Part shown: piece by piece, positions 32,585 through 42,236 of the stretch
Position numbering within the stretch: the first letter of the stretch is position 1
Layout: each line of letters opens with the position of its first letter
Assembly (NCBI GenBank): GCA_910574745.1
Contig: CAJTCE010000013.1
Span: forward strand, 1 to 64,000
Reading direction: 5' to 3'
DNA length: 64,000 nucleotides
From: Lachnospiraceae bacterium
GTDB lineage: Bacteria; Bacillota; Clostridia; Lachnospirales; Lachnospiraceae
Translations under genes and position numbers: made by a program
Notes under the pieces: generated by a model
Databases searched by the model: none
The model's input: the letters and a program-made list of their open reading frames with translations, nothing else
What the model was told of the DNA's origin: nothing

Positions 32585-32833
32585 CTCCAATAAATTTTAT
32601 GGATCCATCTGTCACACATTGTCTGTATTTATTAATGTTTGTTTTATAATAAAAAGCAAAAACACAGCATATCTTGCTGCAATATATTATTTTTATCTTT
32701 ACACGAAGCGAATTTCTTATTTATTAATTAAAGTTTAATTAATTATATTTTATACTTTATCCTTTGTCAACATAAAATTCAGAATATGTGATAACTTTCT
32801 GCTTCTTTCGCCAATCGTCATTTGATTTTGCCG

Positions 32834-32866
32834 CAAAAAAAGAGTGAGCACGCTGACTCACTCTTT
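32834..32866 (-). terminator. Terminator of the AIM24 gene
   Basis: On the minus strand AAAGAGTGAG pairs perfectly with CTCACTCTTT (plus 32857-32866 and 32839-32848), loop of eight bases, followed by a run of seven T. Confidence 0.85.
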
Positions 32867-32938
32867 AAAAACTTAACTGAAATGGCGCTGCTTTTTAGCA
32901 GCCATTTTTTCATTTTCCGTTTTCTTCCCGGCAGTTTC

Positions 32939-33796
32939 TTATAAATCAAACACCGACTTTGCCATGCTTCCCACAATTCCTTTGGAAGAAGTAGAACCTG
33001 ATTCTTTAGAACTGTTGGCGCCTGACATGGTAGTTCCCGCAACAGTGGGCGCCAGAAGAATTTTGCCGCTTCCACGGTAAACATTTACAAAGCCCTCTCC
33101 GCTGACAGCAGAGCCCAACAGGGAACCGGTAGACTTTTCAACCGTAAACTGCAAAGTATTGGACCATGCGATCGCCATATTTCCGTCAATCTTTACCACA
33201 TCATCCTGCAAAACGATTTCCAGCAGTTCTTCTCTCGGAACCGGGCTTTCCAGTACGGCAATTCCTTGTCCTGACAGGGATAAATTGAAGAGTCCCTCTC
33301 CACCTAATAAAGCGGAAGATACGTTTTTTCTGGCCACGATGTTTTCCTTTAAGGATATATCGCAGGCTAAAAACAATCCGTCATCCAATACAACGCCGCT
33401 GCCCCAGCTGCCTACGTCTTCTAATAATATGTAACGATAGGTAGGCTCTAACATCAGAAAGCCCTGTCCGTTGTAAATGGGCTTTGCCGCCGATTCTCCT
33501 GTTGCCGCCCCCTTCAGGGCCTTCCCCAAAAAATCTCCTACGCCCTTTACGCCTGATGAAGCTTCAACCGCTCCTGCCGTCCACTGCATTGCGCCTGCCT
33601 GTACTTTTACCGCATTACCGTTTAAGGTACACAATACCTGACGTTTTCTGACATTCATCTCATGCATAAAATACGCGACCGACGCACTGTAAGGCGATAC
33701 GCTTAAGTCCTTCTGGTGCTCGAATACCGTGTAAGGCCCTAACTGTGCAATCTTTTTCATGTTTTCGTTGTTTTGCAGATTGTTTAATTGAATCAT
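32939..33796 (-). CDS. AIM24-family protein
   Basis: 285 residues of the AIM24/TspF-like beta-rich family (PF01987). Features include the VQAGAMQWTAGAVEASSG segment, glycine-rich turns (GQGFLMLEPTYRYI, GEGLFNLSLSGQGIAVLESP) and a Ser/Gly-rich C-terminal tail. There is no signal peptide or membrane segment. The biochemical role of bacterial members is unknown. It is a single-gene unit ending in its own terminator. Confidence 0.85.
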   Translation of the reverse strand: MIQLNNLQNNENMKKIAQLGPYTVFEHQKDLSVSPYSASVAYFMHEMNVRKRQVLCTLNGNAVKVQAGAMQWTAGAVEASSGVKGVGDFLGKALKGAATGESAAKPIYNGQGFLMLEPTYRYILLEDVGSWGSGVVLDDGLFLACDISLKENIVARKNVSSALLGGEGLFNLSLSGQGIAVLESPVPREELLEIVLQDDVVKIDGNMAIAWSNTLQFTVEKSTGSLLGSAVSGEGFVNVYRGSGKILLAPTVAGTTMSGANSSKESGSTSSKGIVGSMAKSVFDL

Positions 33797-33963
33797 TTCT
33801 CATATCCTCCTGATATTATATTTCATCCATCAAATCCTTTACCTGCTTTCATACCTTCCTTGACAGATTCACATTTATACCAAAATTATACAAGAATACA
33901 AAATACTACGTCAACAGAACTTTCTGTTACTCATTCTGCAACCTACGGTTTCAAACAAACACT

Positions 33964-35082
33964 TTACTGCAATTCCACCACCGTCATATCATTCCCCAAA
34001 AGGATAGCCGTTACTCTGTCCGGTTCAATCATGCCGGCAAGCCCGATCTTATAAACATCTTCCCCTGCTTCCCGGTCCCAAAAACTGCTCATGCCGCCGC
34101 CTGCGCCGCTTTCTACTGTTTCGCCGTCATCATAACGGAACCCGCTTAACTGCAGCTCATACAGGAAAACATCCTCCTCGTCTGCGTAGGCAGTATCGAT
34201 AACATTCTGCACATCATTTAGGTCATAAGCAATCACTGTGGAAATAGGCGACACCTCCACTCTCTTTACCGTTACAGGCATTCCCGAAACCATAACCTGG
34301 CTGTTTGGCTCATAAACCTTTGTTAACGCCTGTGTCTGCTCCCCAAGAGGAATCTCCAGTTTCCAATTTCCGTCTATGACATGGGACGTTCCCAGTCCCT
34401 CCTCCTCATAGGTGTAATAGAAGAACTGCCCTAAATCCAATGTAATGCTATCCTCATTCCACTCCCTGCCATAGGTCTTTAATCCGGTAATCTCATAATA
34501 GCCCCGGCTGTTTTTTTCCTCCATCTTCCCTCTGGGAGCGCTTTCTGCAAAGGACGCCCCCATATTATTAAACGCTTCCGGATCTTTTGTAATAACGTTC
34601 CATTTATCAAAACCGCTGTTATCATCAATTAACGCTTCCTCGCATTGCACATCCAGCAGGATATACAATCTGTTGTCATCCTGTACAGTTTGCTTTACAG
34701 TTACTGTAATTCCCTGATCTGTTACGGAGTCATTCTGCTCCATAACAACTCCCTGGGCTACCATCTCATTCTGTACTTCCTTAGGAGGATCGTTAAAATA
34801 ATCCGCAGCCTGCTCATTCCAAGTAAACAGTTCCGCCGCCGCAACCGTGGTTCCAAACATGGCTGCCAATGCCGCTGCCGCCCAGATAACTCTTCTTTTC
34901 TTTATTTTCATGGTATTGCCTCCTTTTTTCATAGAGGGATTTTCTTTCTCCAGATTTTCCAGAGTCTCCAAAACCATACCGTGAATCTTTTCCGGCACTA
35001 TTGGAAATTCTTTTTCAATCTGCATCATCCCGTCGATTTCTCCGATTTCCATGGTCCATTTATCCTGATTATGCATAGCCAT
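33964..35082 (-). CDS. Anti-sigma factor-like membrane protein with DUF4179
   Basis: 372 residues. The N-terminal cytoplasmic part (about 1-60) is followed by one transmembrane helix (about 66-84, VIWAAAALAAMFGTTVAAA), then the DUF4179 ectodomain with YFNDPPKEVQNEM and a beta-rich remainder. The gene overlaps the ECF sigma gene by 14 bases on its 5' side. The usual arrangement implies that it holds the sigma factor inactive at the membrane until an envelope signal arrives. The external ligand is unknown. Confidence 0.88.
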   Translation of the reverse strand: MAMHNQDKWTMEIGEIDGMMQIEKEFPIVPEKIHGMVLETLENLEKENPSMKKGGNTMKIKKRRVIWAAAALAAMFGTTVAAAELFTWNEQAADYFNDPPKEVQNEMVAQGVVMEQNDSVTDQGITVTVKQTVQDDNRLYILLDVQCEEALIDDNSGFDKWNVITKDPEAFNNMGASFAESAPRGKMEEKNSRGYYEITGLKTYGREWNEDSITLDLGQFFYYTYEEEGLGTSHVIDGNWKLEIPLGEQTQALTKVYEPNSQVMVSGMPVTVKRVEVSPISTVIAYDLNDVQNVIDTAYADEEDVFLYELQLSGFRYDDGETVESGAGGGMSSFWDREAGEDVYKIGLAGMIEPDRVTAILLGNDMTVVELQ

Positions 35083-35563
35083 ACTCTCCCTTCAGCTTAT
35101 CTTTCAGCAAATCCCTGCTTCTGTACAGACGCACCTTTACGTTCTGTCTTGAAATTTCCAGCATTTCTGCAATTTCTTTTATAGAGTACCCTTCCACATA
35201 ATGAAGGACAAAGGGGATACGGTACTTCTCCTTTAAATTCATCACTTCCAGAAATACGTCCGAGCATTGTTCATCCTCTATCTGTAAGTACTCGCAAGGA
35301 AACTGCCCGTCCATATAATCCTCATAGGAGACCGTGGCTTTTCTCTCCCTTAGAAGCTGATAGCATTGGTTGATCAAAATCTTTGTCAGCCAGGTTTTGA
35401 AATAAGCCTCGTTTTTTAATGTATAAAGTTTTGTGTAAGCAGAAAGTATGGCGTTCTGCATGGCATCGGCGCAATCCTCATCATTTCCCACAATGGATTT
35501 TGCGATATGGTACATGCTTTTTTCCGCCGAAAGAACCTCTGCACTGAATTTTTCTTTATCCAT
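35069..35563 (-). CDS. ECF-type RNA polymerase sigma factor
   Basis: 164 residues. Region 2 spans about 10-75 (NDEDCADAMQNAILSAYTKL, AYFKTWLTKILINQCYQLLR), and region 4 spans about 105-160 (YRIPFVLHYVEGYSIKEIAE, SRQNVKVRLYRSRDLLKDKL). The translation end overlaps the anti-sigma start. The upstream sequence contains a possible ECF-type promoter, which would indicate autoregulation. Confidence 0.93.
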   Translation of the reverse strand: MDKEKFSAEVLSAEKSMYHIAKSIVGNDEDCADAMQNAILSAYTKLYTLKNEAYFKTWLTKILINQCYQLLRERKATVSYEDYMDGQFPCEYLQIEDEQCSDVFLEVMNLKEKYRIPFVLHYVEGYSIKEIAEMLEISRQNVKVRLYRSRDLLKDKLKGEYGYA

Positions 35564-35695
35564 CTTTGCCTCTCTCTTTGTATGCTCCCGCCATAAGCCC
35601 TTCTCAAACGCTTATAATCGTTCCGGCTCATGCAGCGGGATTTTTCTTTTTGGGTTTCGCATATTGTCCGGATCTTATGCTTTTTACATAAGTTA

Positions 35696-35722
35696 GATGT
35701 GAAATAAGATAAAAAGGTTACA
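35696..35722 (-). promoter_or_regulatory. Possible ECF sigma promoter
   Basis: On the minus strand TGTAACC (35716-35722), 16 bases, then CATC (35696-35699) resemble the AAC-type -35 and CGTC/CATC-like -10 of ECF promoters. The predicted leader is about 130 bases. Confidence 0.35.
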
Positions 35723-35879
35723 AATTATTTCTTTTTTTTAATATCTTTATGGAATTATCAAGATAGCTTCTGGTGCTTTTTGCCTTTTTTATCCTTTATC
35801 AAGGGATTTTTGATTATGCAAAGATACTTTGCGTGACTTTCCCGCGAACTTAAGATACTATATTTTTGAGGTGATTGCC

Positions 35880-36674
35880 ATGGCTAACGTAGGAAAAAAC
35901 ATTCGAAACATACGTACTAAAAATAAAATGACCCAGGATGAGCTTGGCGGAAAACTTTTTGTGAGCCGTCAGACCGTTTCCAATTATGAAACGGGAAAAT
36001 CCAATCCCGACATTGATATGCTGATTAAAATTGCAGAGGCGTTAGATACCGATGTGAATATTCTGATTTTCGGCGTTCCCACACCGCCGGATAAAAAGAA
36101 GGAATACCTGCATTTAGGCATCAGCATTTTTATCATTCTGCTGCTGGGAATTTTGATTGCCATAGCTAAACCACAGCTAAAAATATGGTCGGAAAGTACT
36201 TTCCATATAGGATTAACCATAGCCCTTCAGGTATCCGTATATCCGGCATTTCTTTTCTGCATCGGCCGATGCGTTATGCAGGCCTCCGGCGCCTTTTTAG
36301 GAGCAAAACCTTTGGCGGGACAGATTTCCCGGGTAATTCATTATTCTATTGTTCTCTTTCTTATTATATACGGAATCATGATTCTTCCCTTCTGTATTAC
36401 GGAAATTCAATATGCCCTAAAGCTTATCCGGTATATGAATGCAAACGCGGGCGTAACCGGCGTTCCCGATATCTTCCATACGACCGACAGATTGTTCCAA
36501 CGGCTTGTTTACAACCTATTTTATTTTTTGTACCATTTTCTCCAAAAATATTCCCTTGTGTATGGATTCTTTTTTCTCGGAGCCGCATTCTGGGGGACGA
36601 AACCTGTCAGGAGAAATGAGGCCAAAGAAAAAGAAGTTGAGAAAAAAGGCATGAAAAACGGGGACAAGAAATAG
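35880..36674 (+). CDS. XRE-family regulator fused to a membrane domain
   Basis: 264 residues from the ATG at 35880 with GAGGTG six bases upstream; the open frame starts 17 codons earlier without a ribosome binding site. Residues about 5-60 are a Cro/CI helix-turn-helix (MTQDELGGKLFVSRQTVSNY). About four to five hydrophobic segments follow (for example ISIFIILLLGILIAIA). This suggests a DNA-binding protein held at the membrane. The Lys-rich C-terminal tail is cytoplasmic. Target genes are unknown; it converges with the amidase gene. Confidence 0.88.
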   Translation: MANVGKNIRNIRTKNKMTQDELGGKLFVSRQTVSNYETGKSNPDIDMLIKIAEALDTDVNILIFGVPTPPDKKKEYLHLGISIFIILLLGILIAIAKPQLKIWSESTFHIGLTIALQVSVYPAFLFCIGRCVMQASGAFLGAKPLAGQISRVIHYSIVLFLIIYGIMILPFCITEIQYALKLIRYMNANAGVTGVPDIFHTTDRLFQRLVYNLFYFLYHFLQKYSLVYGFFFLGAAFWGTKPVRRNEAKEKEVEKKGMKNGDKK

Positions 36675-36693
36675 GCTTTCTTTCCCCGTAAAA

Positions 36694-37527
36694 TCACATT
36701 CCCACAGGTTCTGCCACGGAGTCCAGATATCCTTCCACAATTCCCTTTACCAGATAAAAGGCCAGGGTTTTCTGATAATCAAAGCTCATAAGCTTCCTGC
36801 CTTCCTCTCCGTTGGAAATATATCCTGTCTCTATTAATATGGCAGTAATCTGCGTTTCCCTCAGCACATGGAAGTCCTGGGTTCTGGTTCCACGTACCTT
36901 GATTTCTCCGCTCTCTTCCGCCGCACGGACAATGCTCTCCGCATAGCTTCGCCCTACTCCGCTGCTTTCCCAGTAATAACATTCCAGCCCTGCTACCGAT
37001 GCATCGTCCTCGCAATAATTGCAATGAATGCTGACAAAACGATCCGCTTCGCTTTCATTGGCATAGCCGGAGCGTTCCTCCAAGGCTACCGTTTCATCCC
37101 CCTCTCTGGTAAGCAAGACCTTCACGCCGCAATACTCCAAAAGGGGAACCATCTCATTTACAATATCCATATTGATATCCTTCTCATAATAAGAGGCATC
37201 GCCGGTTCCTACGTCACTGCCTCCATGTCCCGCATCCAGAATCAGAACAAATTCCGTTCCCTTCATCTTTTCTTTCAGTTCATCCAATTGACCCATATCT
37301 TCATCTACAATTTCCATCGTTTCCTGCACGGTTTCCCGGACTTCTCTCTCGTCTCTTTTAATGATCAGTCTGAAAATGCCTACGCCGCCGAGAACCATCA
37401 ATACCAATATCCCCGTTAATGCAAGGGCAGCTAAAAAACGGGCCCTGTAGACCCGCATTCTTCTTTTTCGTCTTCTTCGTTCTCTTTCTTCTTCTCTGGT
37501 TCCTTTTTTTATCGTATTTTTTCCCAT
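36694..37527 (-). CDS. N-acetylmuramoyl-L-alanine amidase (Amidase_3), membrane-anchored
   Basis: 277 residues. A very basic N-terminus (RRRRKRRMRVYRARF) precedes one transmembrane helix (about 31-50). A short helical linker leads to the amidase_3 domain, with zinc ligands His101 (LDAGHGG), Glu115 and His168 (VSIHCN) and the catalytic Glu233 (IETGYISN). It cleaves the bond between MurNAc and the stem peptide and should act outside the membrane in wall remodelling. It appears to be transcribed alone. Confidence 0.93.
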   Translation of the reverse strand: MGKNTIKKGTREEERERRRRKRRMRVYRARFLAALALTGILVLMVLGGVGIFRLIIKRDEREVRETVQETMEIVDEDMGQLDELKEKMKGTEFVLILDAGHGGSDVGTGDASYYEKDINMDIVNEMVPLLEYCGVKVLLTREGDETVALEERSGYANESEADRFVSIHCNYCEDDASVAGLECYYWESSGVGRSYAESIVRAAEESGEIKVRGTRTQDFHVLRETQITAILIETGYISNGEEGRKLMSFDYQKTLAFYLVKGIVEGYLDSVAEPVGM

Positions 37528-37726
37528 AAGTAAATTACCATATTTTCCAGTGTACTATTACCAATAATACACTTAAAATATCATATCTCCCTCCAAGTGT
37601 CAATCCACTTCCAGCCTTCTCCAGATTTTACCTCTCTTCTATAAAAAAGTTTACTATTTTTATCTCTAAATTTTCTCTATTTCCCACATTTCAAAGGGCA
37701 GCATTTCTTTTACTTTATCGCCCTAA

Positions 37727-38090
37727 GGCGGCTATCTTGCCACCAGACATTTACTGGAATTGGAACACCTACGGATTGCCTGCCTAACAGGTCCTAAAAA
37801 TCTGACCGATACCATTTTACGTTTAAAGAGTTATGATCAAGCCTACAAAGATATGGGACTTCCCCCGCCTTCCGACGGGGTTTTTGGAGGGGACTATATG
37901 AGCGACAGCGGATTTGACGACATGGTTTATTCAGACCTGCCGGATGTTCCTCTTACAAGCATACGCCAGTCCGGCTATACCATGGGATATGAAGCCTGCA
38001 GCCGTGCTTTCCAGGAAATAAATCATGAAACAGACCATCCAGTTTGAGCCGGAATTGATCATACGCGAAAGCACCTCAAAGCCTTCCTGA
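37727..38090 (+). pseudogene. LacI-family regulator remnant
   Basis: An open frame with no start codon reads GGYLATRHLLELEHLRIACL, TGPKNLTDTILRLKSYDQAY and GLPPPSDGVFGGDYMSDSG, the ligand-binding core of a LacI-family protein. It then jumps to DVPLTSIRQSGYTMGYEA, so the middle is deleted. A frameshift near 38025 is needed to reach FEPELIIRESTSKPS at 38090, the usual LacI-family C-terminus. The DNA-binding domain is missing. Confidence 0.85.
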
Positions 38091-38110
38091 TTCTTTAGAC
38101 CGTTTACAAT

Positions 38111-38142
38111 AAAAAAGACTGCCTCACAAACCGAGACAGCCT
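38111..38142. terminator. Terminator of glyA, possibly bidirectional
   Basis: On the minus strand AGGCTGTCTC and GAGGCAGTCT pair over ten positions with two G-U pairs around a 7-nt loop, followed by TTTTTTATT. The plus strand also has a T-rich exit (ATTTTATTT). Confidence 0.8.
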
Positions 38143-38172
38143 ATTTTATTTAACGTTTTTTGCCAATCCGCT

Positions 38173-39411
38173 TTAGCTCAACGGATATTTATCCGTTAAT
38201 TCCTGTACGATCGCTCTTGCCTCAGGAACTTTTTCCTCGCCGCCCTTTACAACCAATGCAATCGCCTCTGCAATTCTGTCCATATCCTCCGTATTCATAC
38301 CTCTGGATGTGATGGCCGGGGTTCCCAGACGGATACCGCTTGTTACAAAAGGAGACTTAGGGTCGTTGGGGATGGTATTTTTATTTGCCGTAATATGGGC
38401 ATCATCCAATAACTTCTCCACAGCCTTTCCTGTCAGTTCAAAGGGCGTTAAGTCCATAAGCATCAGATGATTGTCCGTTCCGCCGGAAACGATTTTGATG
38501 CCTCTGTCCATAAGTCCCTTGCAAAGAGCCTGAGCGTTATCTACAATACCCTGCTGGTATTTTTTGAAATCATCGCTTAAAGCTTCCTTGAAGCATACTG
38601 CCTTTGCCGCAATGACATGCATTAAAGGTCCTCCCTGAATACCGGGGAATACTGCTTTGTTGAAGTTGTACTTGTCAGCCATTTCCTGACTGCTTAAGAT
38701 CAAGCCGCCACGGGGTCCGCGCAAGGTCTTGTGGGTTGTTGTGGTAGTCACGTCTGCATAAGGGATGGGGCTTGGATGAAGACCTGCAGCCACAAGTCCC
38801 GCAATATGAGCCATATCCACCATCAATACAGCCCCTACTTCGTCAGCCACTTCACGGAATTTCTTAAAATCAATGGTCCTTGCATAAGCGGAAGCTCCTG
38901 CAATGATCATTTTGGGCTTACTTTCCAACGCAATTTCCCTTAATTTATCATAATCAATAAAACCTTCATCATTAACGCCGTAAGGCACAATGTTAAAATA
39001 AGTACCGGAAATATTAGCCGGACTTCCGTGCGTCAGGTGCCCGCCGTGATCTAAATTCATGCCCATAATGGTGTCGCCGGGCTTGCAGATTGCAAACTGT
39101 ACCGCCAGATTTGCCTGTGCGCCGGAATGAGGCTGAACATTGGCATATTCGCAGCCGAATAATTCCTTAGCGCGTTCTCTCGCCAGCTCCTCCGCAACGT
39201 CTACACACTGGCATCCGCCGTAATATCTCTTTCCGGGATATCCTTCCGCATATTTGTTGGTCAAGGGACTTCCCATTGCAGCCATAACGGCCTTGCTTAC
39301 CCAGTTTTCGGAAGCGATCAGCTCAATGTGACTGTTCTGTCTCTCCTGCTCATCCACAATTGCCTGTGCGATTTCGGGATCGACCTTCTTTACTTCGTCT
39401 AAAGAATACAT
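38173..39411 (-). CDS. glyA: Serine hydroxymethyltransferase
   Basis: 412 residues from the ATG at 39411, with AGGAGG eight bases upstream; the open frame extends 50 codons further but that part reads as leader. The enzyme converts serine and tetrahydrofolate to glycine and methylene-tetrahydrofolate. Visible features are [10 protein letters not shown] (about 27-36), [12 protein letters not shown] and the PLP-lysine segment [14 protein letters not shown] (about 220-233). The 150-base leader shows no riboswitch that I recognise. A TATACT at 39565-39570 may be the -10. Confidence 0.97.
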   Translation of the reverse strand: MYSLDEVKKVDPEIAQAIVDEQERQNSHIELIASENWVSKAVMAAMGSPLTNKYAEGYPGKRYYGGCQCVDVAEELARERAKELFGCEYANVQPHSGAQANLAVQFAICKPGDTIMGMNLDHGGHLTHGSPANISGTYFNIVPYGVNDEGFIDYDKLREIALESKPKMIIAGASAYARTIDFKKFREVADEVGAVLMVDMAHIAGLVAAGLHPSPIPYADVTTTTTHKTLRGPRGGLILSSQEMADKYNFNKAVFPGIQGGPLMHVIAAKAVCFKEALSDDFKKYQQGIVDNAQALCKGLMDRGIKIVSGGTDNHLMLMDLTPFELTGKAVEKLLDDAHITANKNTIPNDPKSPFVTSGIRLGTPAITSRGMNTEDMDRIAEAIALVVKGGEEKVPEARAIVQELTDKYPLS

Positions 39412-39619
39412 TTCTTTATCCTCCTGCTTTTCTTTGCTTAATATATTACCCCCGTGCCATACTTTCCAAAATGCCGTGCACTCGTCTATAAATGCCATAG
39501 ATAATGTTTTTACGGAATTTTCGTCCAAAGACCCGCAGGGAAATTTTTGTGTAATATCCAAATTAGTATAGCATACTTTTTTTTCAAAAGAAACGGGAAA
39601 TCCAAAAAGAAATATAACA

Positions 39620-39657
39620 AGCGCCCTAATATAAATAAGATTTTTTATTAGAGCGCT
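39620..39657 (-). terminator. Probable terminator of the secreted-protein operon
   Basis: AGCGCCCTAATA (39620-39631) pairs with TATTAGAGCGCT (39646-39657) with one mismatch. On the minus strand a T-rich stretch (TTATATTTC, then TTTTT) follows. It lies about 65 bases after the 39721 stop codon. Confidence 0.55.
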
Positions 39658-39720
39658 CTTATATCTTTTGTATAATTAAAATATGTGTCAAGGTATAATT
39701 AATTTATATCAGGTTTCCAC

Positions 39721-40494
39721 TTAAATCATGTTTCTAATTTCAAAGGTCCATGAAGATTGCCTTTTTACTGTTATTTGATATTTTGCACCTAATTCATGAT
39801 AGAAACTTATTGAAATAGGATTGGAGAAATTTGTGTTATAACTCCAAGGATTTACTGTAGGATAAAGTGGACCGCGTTTTTCATTTACACTAAAAGACGG
39901 GCCAGTCCCTACCTGAATCATCTCTACCTTTTGAGAAATAACAGAAAAAGCATTGTCTACAATAGTATATCCACCGGATGTGCTGGTAAATTTACGATAT
40001 TCCAGTCCATCAGCATTAGTTGTTATTGTATAATAAATTGTACACCAACCTTTAACGCTGCTCGTAGCATCTATTGATTCAACATTTGTACTTCCAGTGG
40101 TTGAACTTGCAACAAATTCTTCCAAATCCGGAATATTATAAATGTAAGTATTTGCAATGACTTTTTCGGTATTCTTTTCATAAATGACTTCATCCAGTAG
40201 ATAAACAGGAACTTCATAGCTTTCTCCTGAGTCATTCTCAATAACACCTGCATCATTTATGATTGCACACTTTTCATTCTTGCACCTATCAAATATTTCA
40301 ACAATATTCTGGTCTAAATACTCGTCATATTCACATATCGCCTCATCAACCAGTTGTTCATCATTAACCGTATCAGGCTGGATTGTATTTGTCTCATAAT
40401 TATTTTGGGCAAATACGTTTGAATAACAAATACAACATAAAAACATTGATGTACAAAGTAAATATACAGTTTTTCTAAAAATTTTCTTATTCAT
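39721..40494 (-). CDS. Secreted protein of unknown function
   Basis: 257 residues from the ATG at 40494 (AGAGGG upstream). A clear signal peptide ends NVFA-QN (about residue 30); the mature part is acidic, with DEQLVDEAICEYDEYLDQNI and a Ser/Thr-rich middle (ASSTTGSTNVESIDATSS), then a beta-rich C-terminus. Two Cys lie in the mature N-terminal part. No family was recognised. The DNA is more AT-rich than its surroundings. The start overlaps the end of the membrane-protein gene by eight bases, so the two are co-translated. Confidence 0.75.
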   Translation of the reverse strand: MNKKIFRKTVYLLCTSMFLCCICYSNVFAQNNYETNTIQPDTVNDEQLVDEAICEYDEYLDQNIVEIFDRCKNEKCAIINDAGVIENDSGESYEVPVYLLDEVIYEKNTEKVIANTYIYNIPDLEEFVASSTTGSTNVESIDATSSVKGWCTIYYTITTNADGLEYRKFTSTSGGYTIVDNAFSVISQKVEMIQVGTGPSFSVNEKRGPLYPTVNPWSYNTNFSNPISISFYHELGAKYQITVKRQSSWTFEIRNMI

Positions 40495-40930
40495 ATTTTT
40501 CCCTCTCTCTACCCCAAACACATATTTTATTTTTTATAATTTCAAAAACATTTAAAATAATCACAAGTATCTCACATACAACAGCAACATATGCACCTAT
40601 ACGATAAAAACTATAAATATCATGAGTATAAGTCCCTATAAATATAATAGGGAAGATTAATAGACAATATACACAAAAGACATGTCCTATAATAGAACAT
40701 ATGCGAAGCGCCGGATACTTTAGTGCCATGATTTGAATAATAACTGTCAACAAATATGTTAAAAGAAAAGCTTCCCCCCGATTATAAAAAAGAAATTCAT
40801 ATCCTTTATATGGAATCATTGCAGACCAATCTTCATTAAGCCGCATACTGCTATACCAATTAGCATGTATAAGACACAGCGGCAATAGCATAATTAATAG
40901 CTCTTTGTATTTTTTTACAAAAAAATTCAT
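40487..40930 (-). CDS. Four-helix membrane protein of unknown function
   Basis: 147 residues from the ATG at 40930 (GGGGGAA upstream). Hydrophobic segments lie at about 10-25, 53-72, 76-103 and 110-135, and the loop between the first and second contains SMRLNEDWSAMIPYKGYE. The C-terminus is charged. No family was recognised. The coupling to the secreted protein gene suggests a common function; codon use is AT-rich like its partner. Confidence 0.75.
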   Translation of the reverse strand: MNFFVKKYKELLIMLLPLCLIHANWYSSMRLNEDWSAMIPYKGYEFLFYNRGEAFLLTYLLTVIIQIMALKYPALRICSIIGHVFCVYCLLIFPIIFIGTYTHDIYSFYRIGAYVAVVCEILVIILNVFEIIKNKICVWGREREKYE

Positions 40931-41252
40931 ATAATTCCCCCTTCTTAACAAATTATCTTGGCTATATATTTATTTTATATCCTTTAAATAAACATTGGTA
41001 CATTTTTCCGTCGACAATCTGAACATTTTCCCATTTCAAAACAGATTTAGGCTAAATTTTTGTCAAAATTATACAGATGCGAACAATTTGGGAGTATAGA
41101 ATTTTTAAGAAACGGAAAATTCAAAAAGAAATTTGTCCTTTATTGACAAAGTATGTTAAAATTTAAGAAATGCTGTAATTACCCGGAAAAGGACCACGAT
41201 GATAATCCCAAACGACAACACATTTCGAAAATCATAACAAGGAGAGCCTCAT
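40931..41252. other. Divergent promoter region
   Basis: An AT-rich 320-base gap between the minus-strand membrane-protein gene and the plus-strand lipid kinase. On the plus strand TTGTCC, 18 bases and TAAAAT (ending near 41160) are a possible promoter for the kinase. No other structure was seen. Confidence 0.35.
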
Positions 41253-42173
41253 ATGCTTTACATCATTGTCAATCCCGCTTCCAAATCCGGCATGGGAAAA
41301 CGGAAATGGGAAGCCTTCAAGGAAAAATTGAATCATAATTCCATTGTATACGAAGTCTTTTTTACAGACAAACAGCACGGCGCTACAAAATGCACCAAAG
41401 AAGTTTTGGAAAAAATGGGATCCTGCTCTTCAGACGTTTTATGTGTTCTCGGCGGGGACGGCACCATCAACGAAACGCTCAACGCCCTTAACGGCACAGA
41501 GAATATTTCCCTCGTCTATCTTCCCACCGGTTCCAGCAACGATCTGGCAAGATCTCTCCAGCTGGCTTCCTCTCCTGACGAATTGATCCGACGTATCAAA
41601 AAACCCGCAGCCAGGGTAACGGATACCGGGATGCTGGTTACAAAAACCCGTGTCAGCAGGCGTTTCTGCGTCAGCTGCGGTATCGGTTTGGACGCCGCCG
41701 TCTGCAAAGAAGCCCTGGATTCAAAATTAAAAAATACTCTAAACCGCTTAGGCCTTGGCAAGCTTACCTATGCAGGGATTGCCTTAAAACAATTGATCTC
41801 TGCTCCTGTCTGCAACTGTGACATTACCTTTGAAGACGGCTCCACAGAACATTTCGCCAAGCTGCTCTTCGCCGTTTCTATGGTACATCCTTATGAAGGC
41901 GGCGGCATCCGCATGGCGCCCCTGGCCGACTGCCACGACGGCCTTTTTGACGTTATGATCGTTGCCGGTCTGAAAAAATGGCGGGCCCTCTACCTGCTTC
42001 CCCTTGCCTTTTTCGGTCTTCACACAAAGGCCCGAAATGTCTACTTTTACAAAGTCCGCAAACTGGTCATAGAAACAGACGTCCCCCTCATTGTACATGC
42101 TGACGGGGAATATTGTGGAAAACAGCAAAAAATTGCCCTTACCTGTCAAAAGAATGGTTTAAAATTCATCTAG
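41253..42173 (+). CDS. Diacylglycerol/lipid kinase family protein (YegS/BmrU-like)
   Basis: 306 residues. The catalytic domain begins with IIVNPASKSG and contains GGDGTINETLNAL (about 69-81) and PTGSSNDLAR, the nucleotide-binding motifs of the DAG-kinase catalytic family. The C-terminal half has GGGIRMAPLADCHDGLFDV, also typical. It likely phosphorylates a lipid or lipid-like alcohol at the membrane. It is followed at 63 bases by a PAP2 phosphatase on the same strand, so the two may form a lipid phosphorylation and dephosphorylation pair. Confidence 0.92.
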   Translation: MLYIIVNPASKSGMGKRKWEAFKEKLNHNSIVYEVFFTDKQHGATKCTKEVLEKMGSCSSDVLCVLGGDGTINETLNALNGTENISLVYLPTGSSNDLARSLQLASSPDELIRRIKKPAARVTDTGMLVTKTRVSRRFCVSCGIGLDAAVCKEALDSKLKNTLNRLGLGKLTYAGIALKQLISAPVCNCDITFEDGSTEHFAKLLFAVSMVHPYEGGGIRMAPLADCHDGLFDVMIVAGLKKWRALYLLPLAFFGLHTKARNVYFYKVRKLVIETDVPLIVHADGEYCGKQQKIALTCQKNGLKFI

Positions 42174-42236
42174 ACAAACCCCTGATTTTGTATCATACTT
42201 ACCTTTATAAATATTTTTTATAAAGGAGTCTTTTAT

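Noticed and set aside
32458-32820. A leader peptide for chvE (AAAGGAGG near 32545)
   Set aside because: The SD-like sequence is not followed by a start codon at a usable distance.
39412-39561. N-terminal extension of serine hydroxymethyltransferase, and a possible riboswitch in its leader
   Set aside because: The ATG at 39411 has an ideal AGGAGG and gives the standard family length; the leader matched no riboswitch core that I could recognise.
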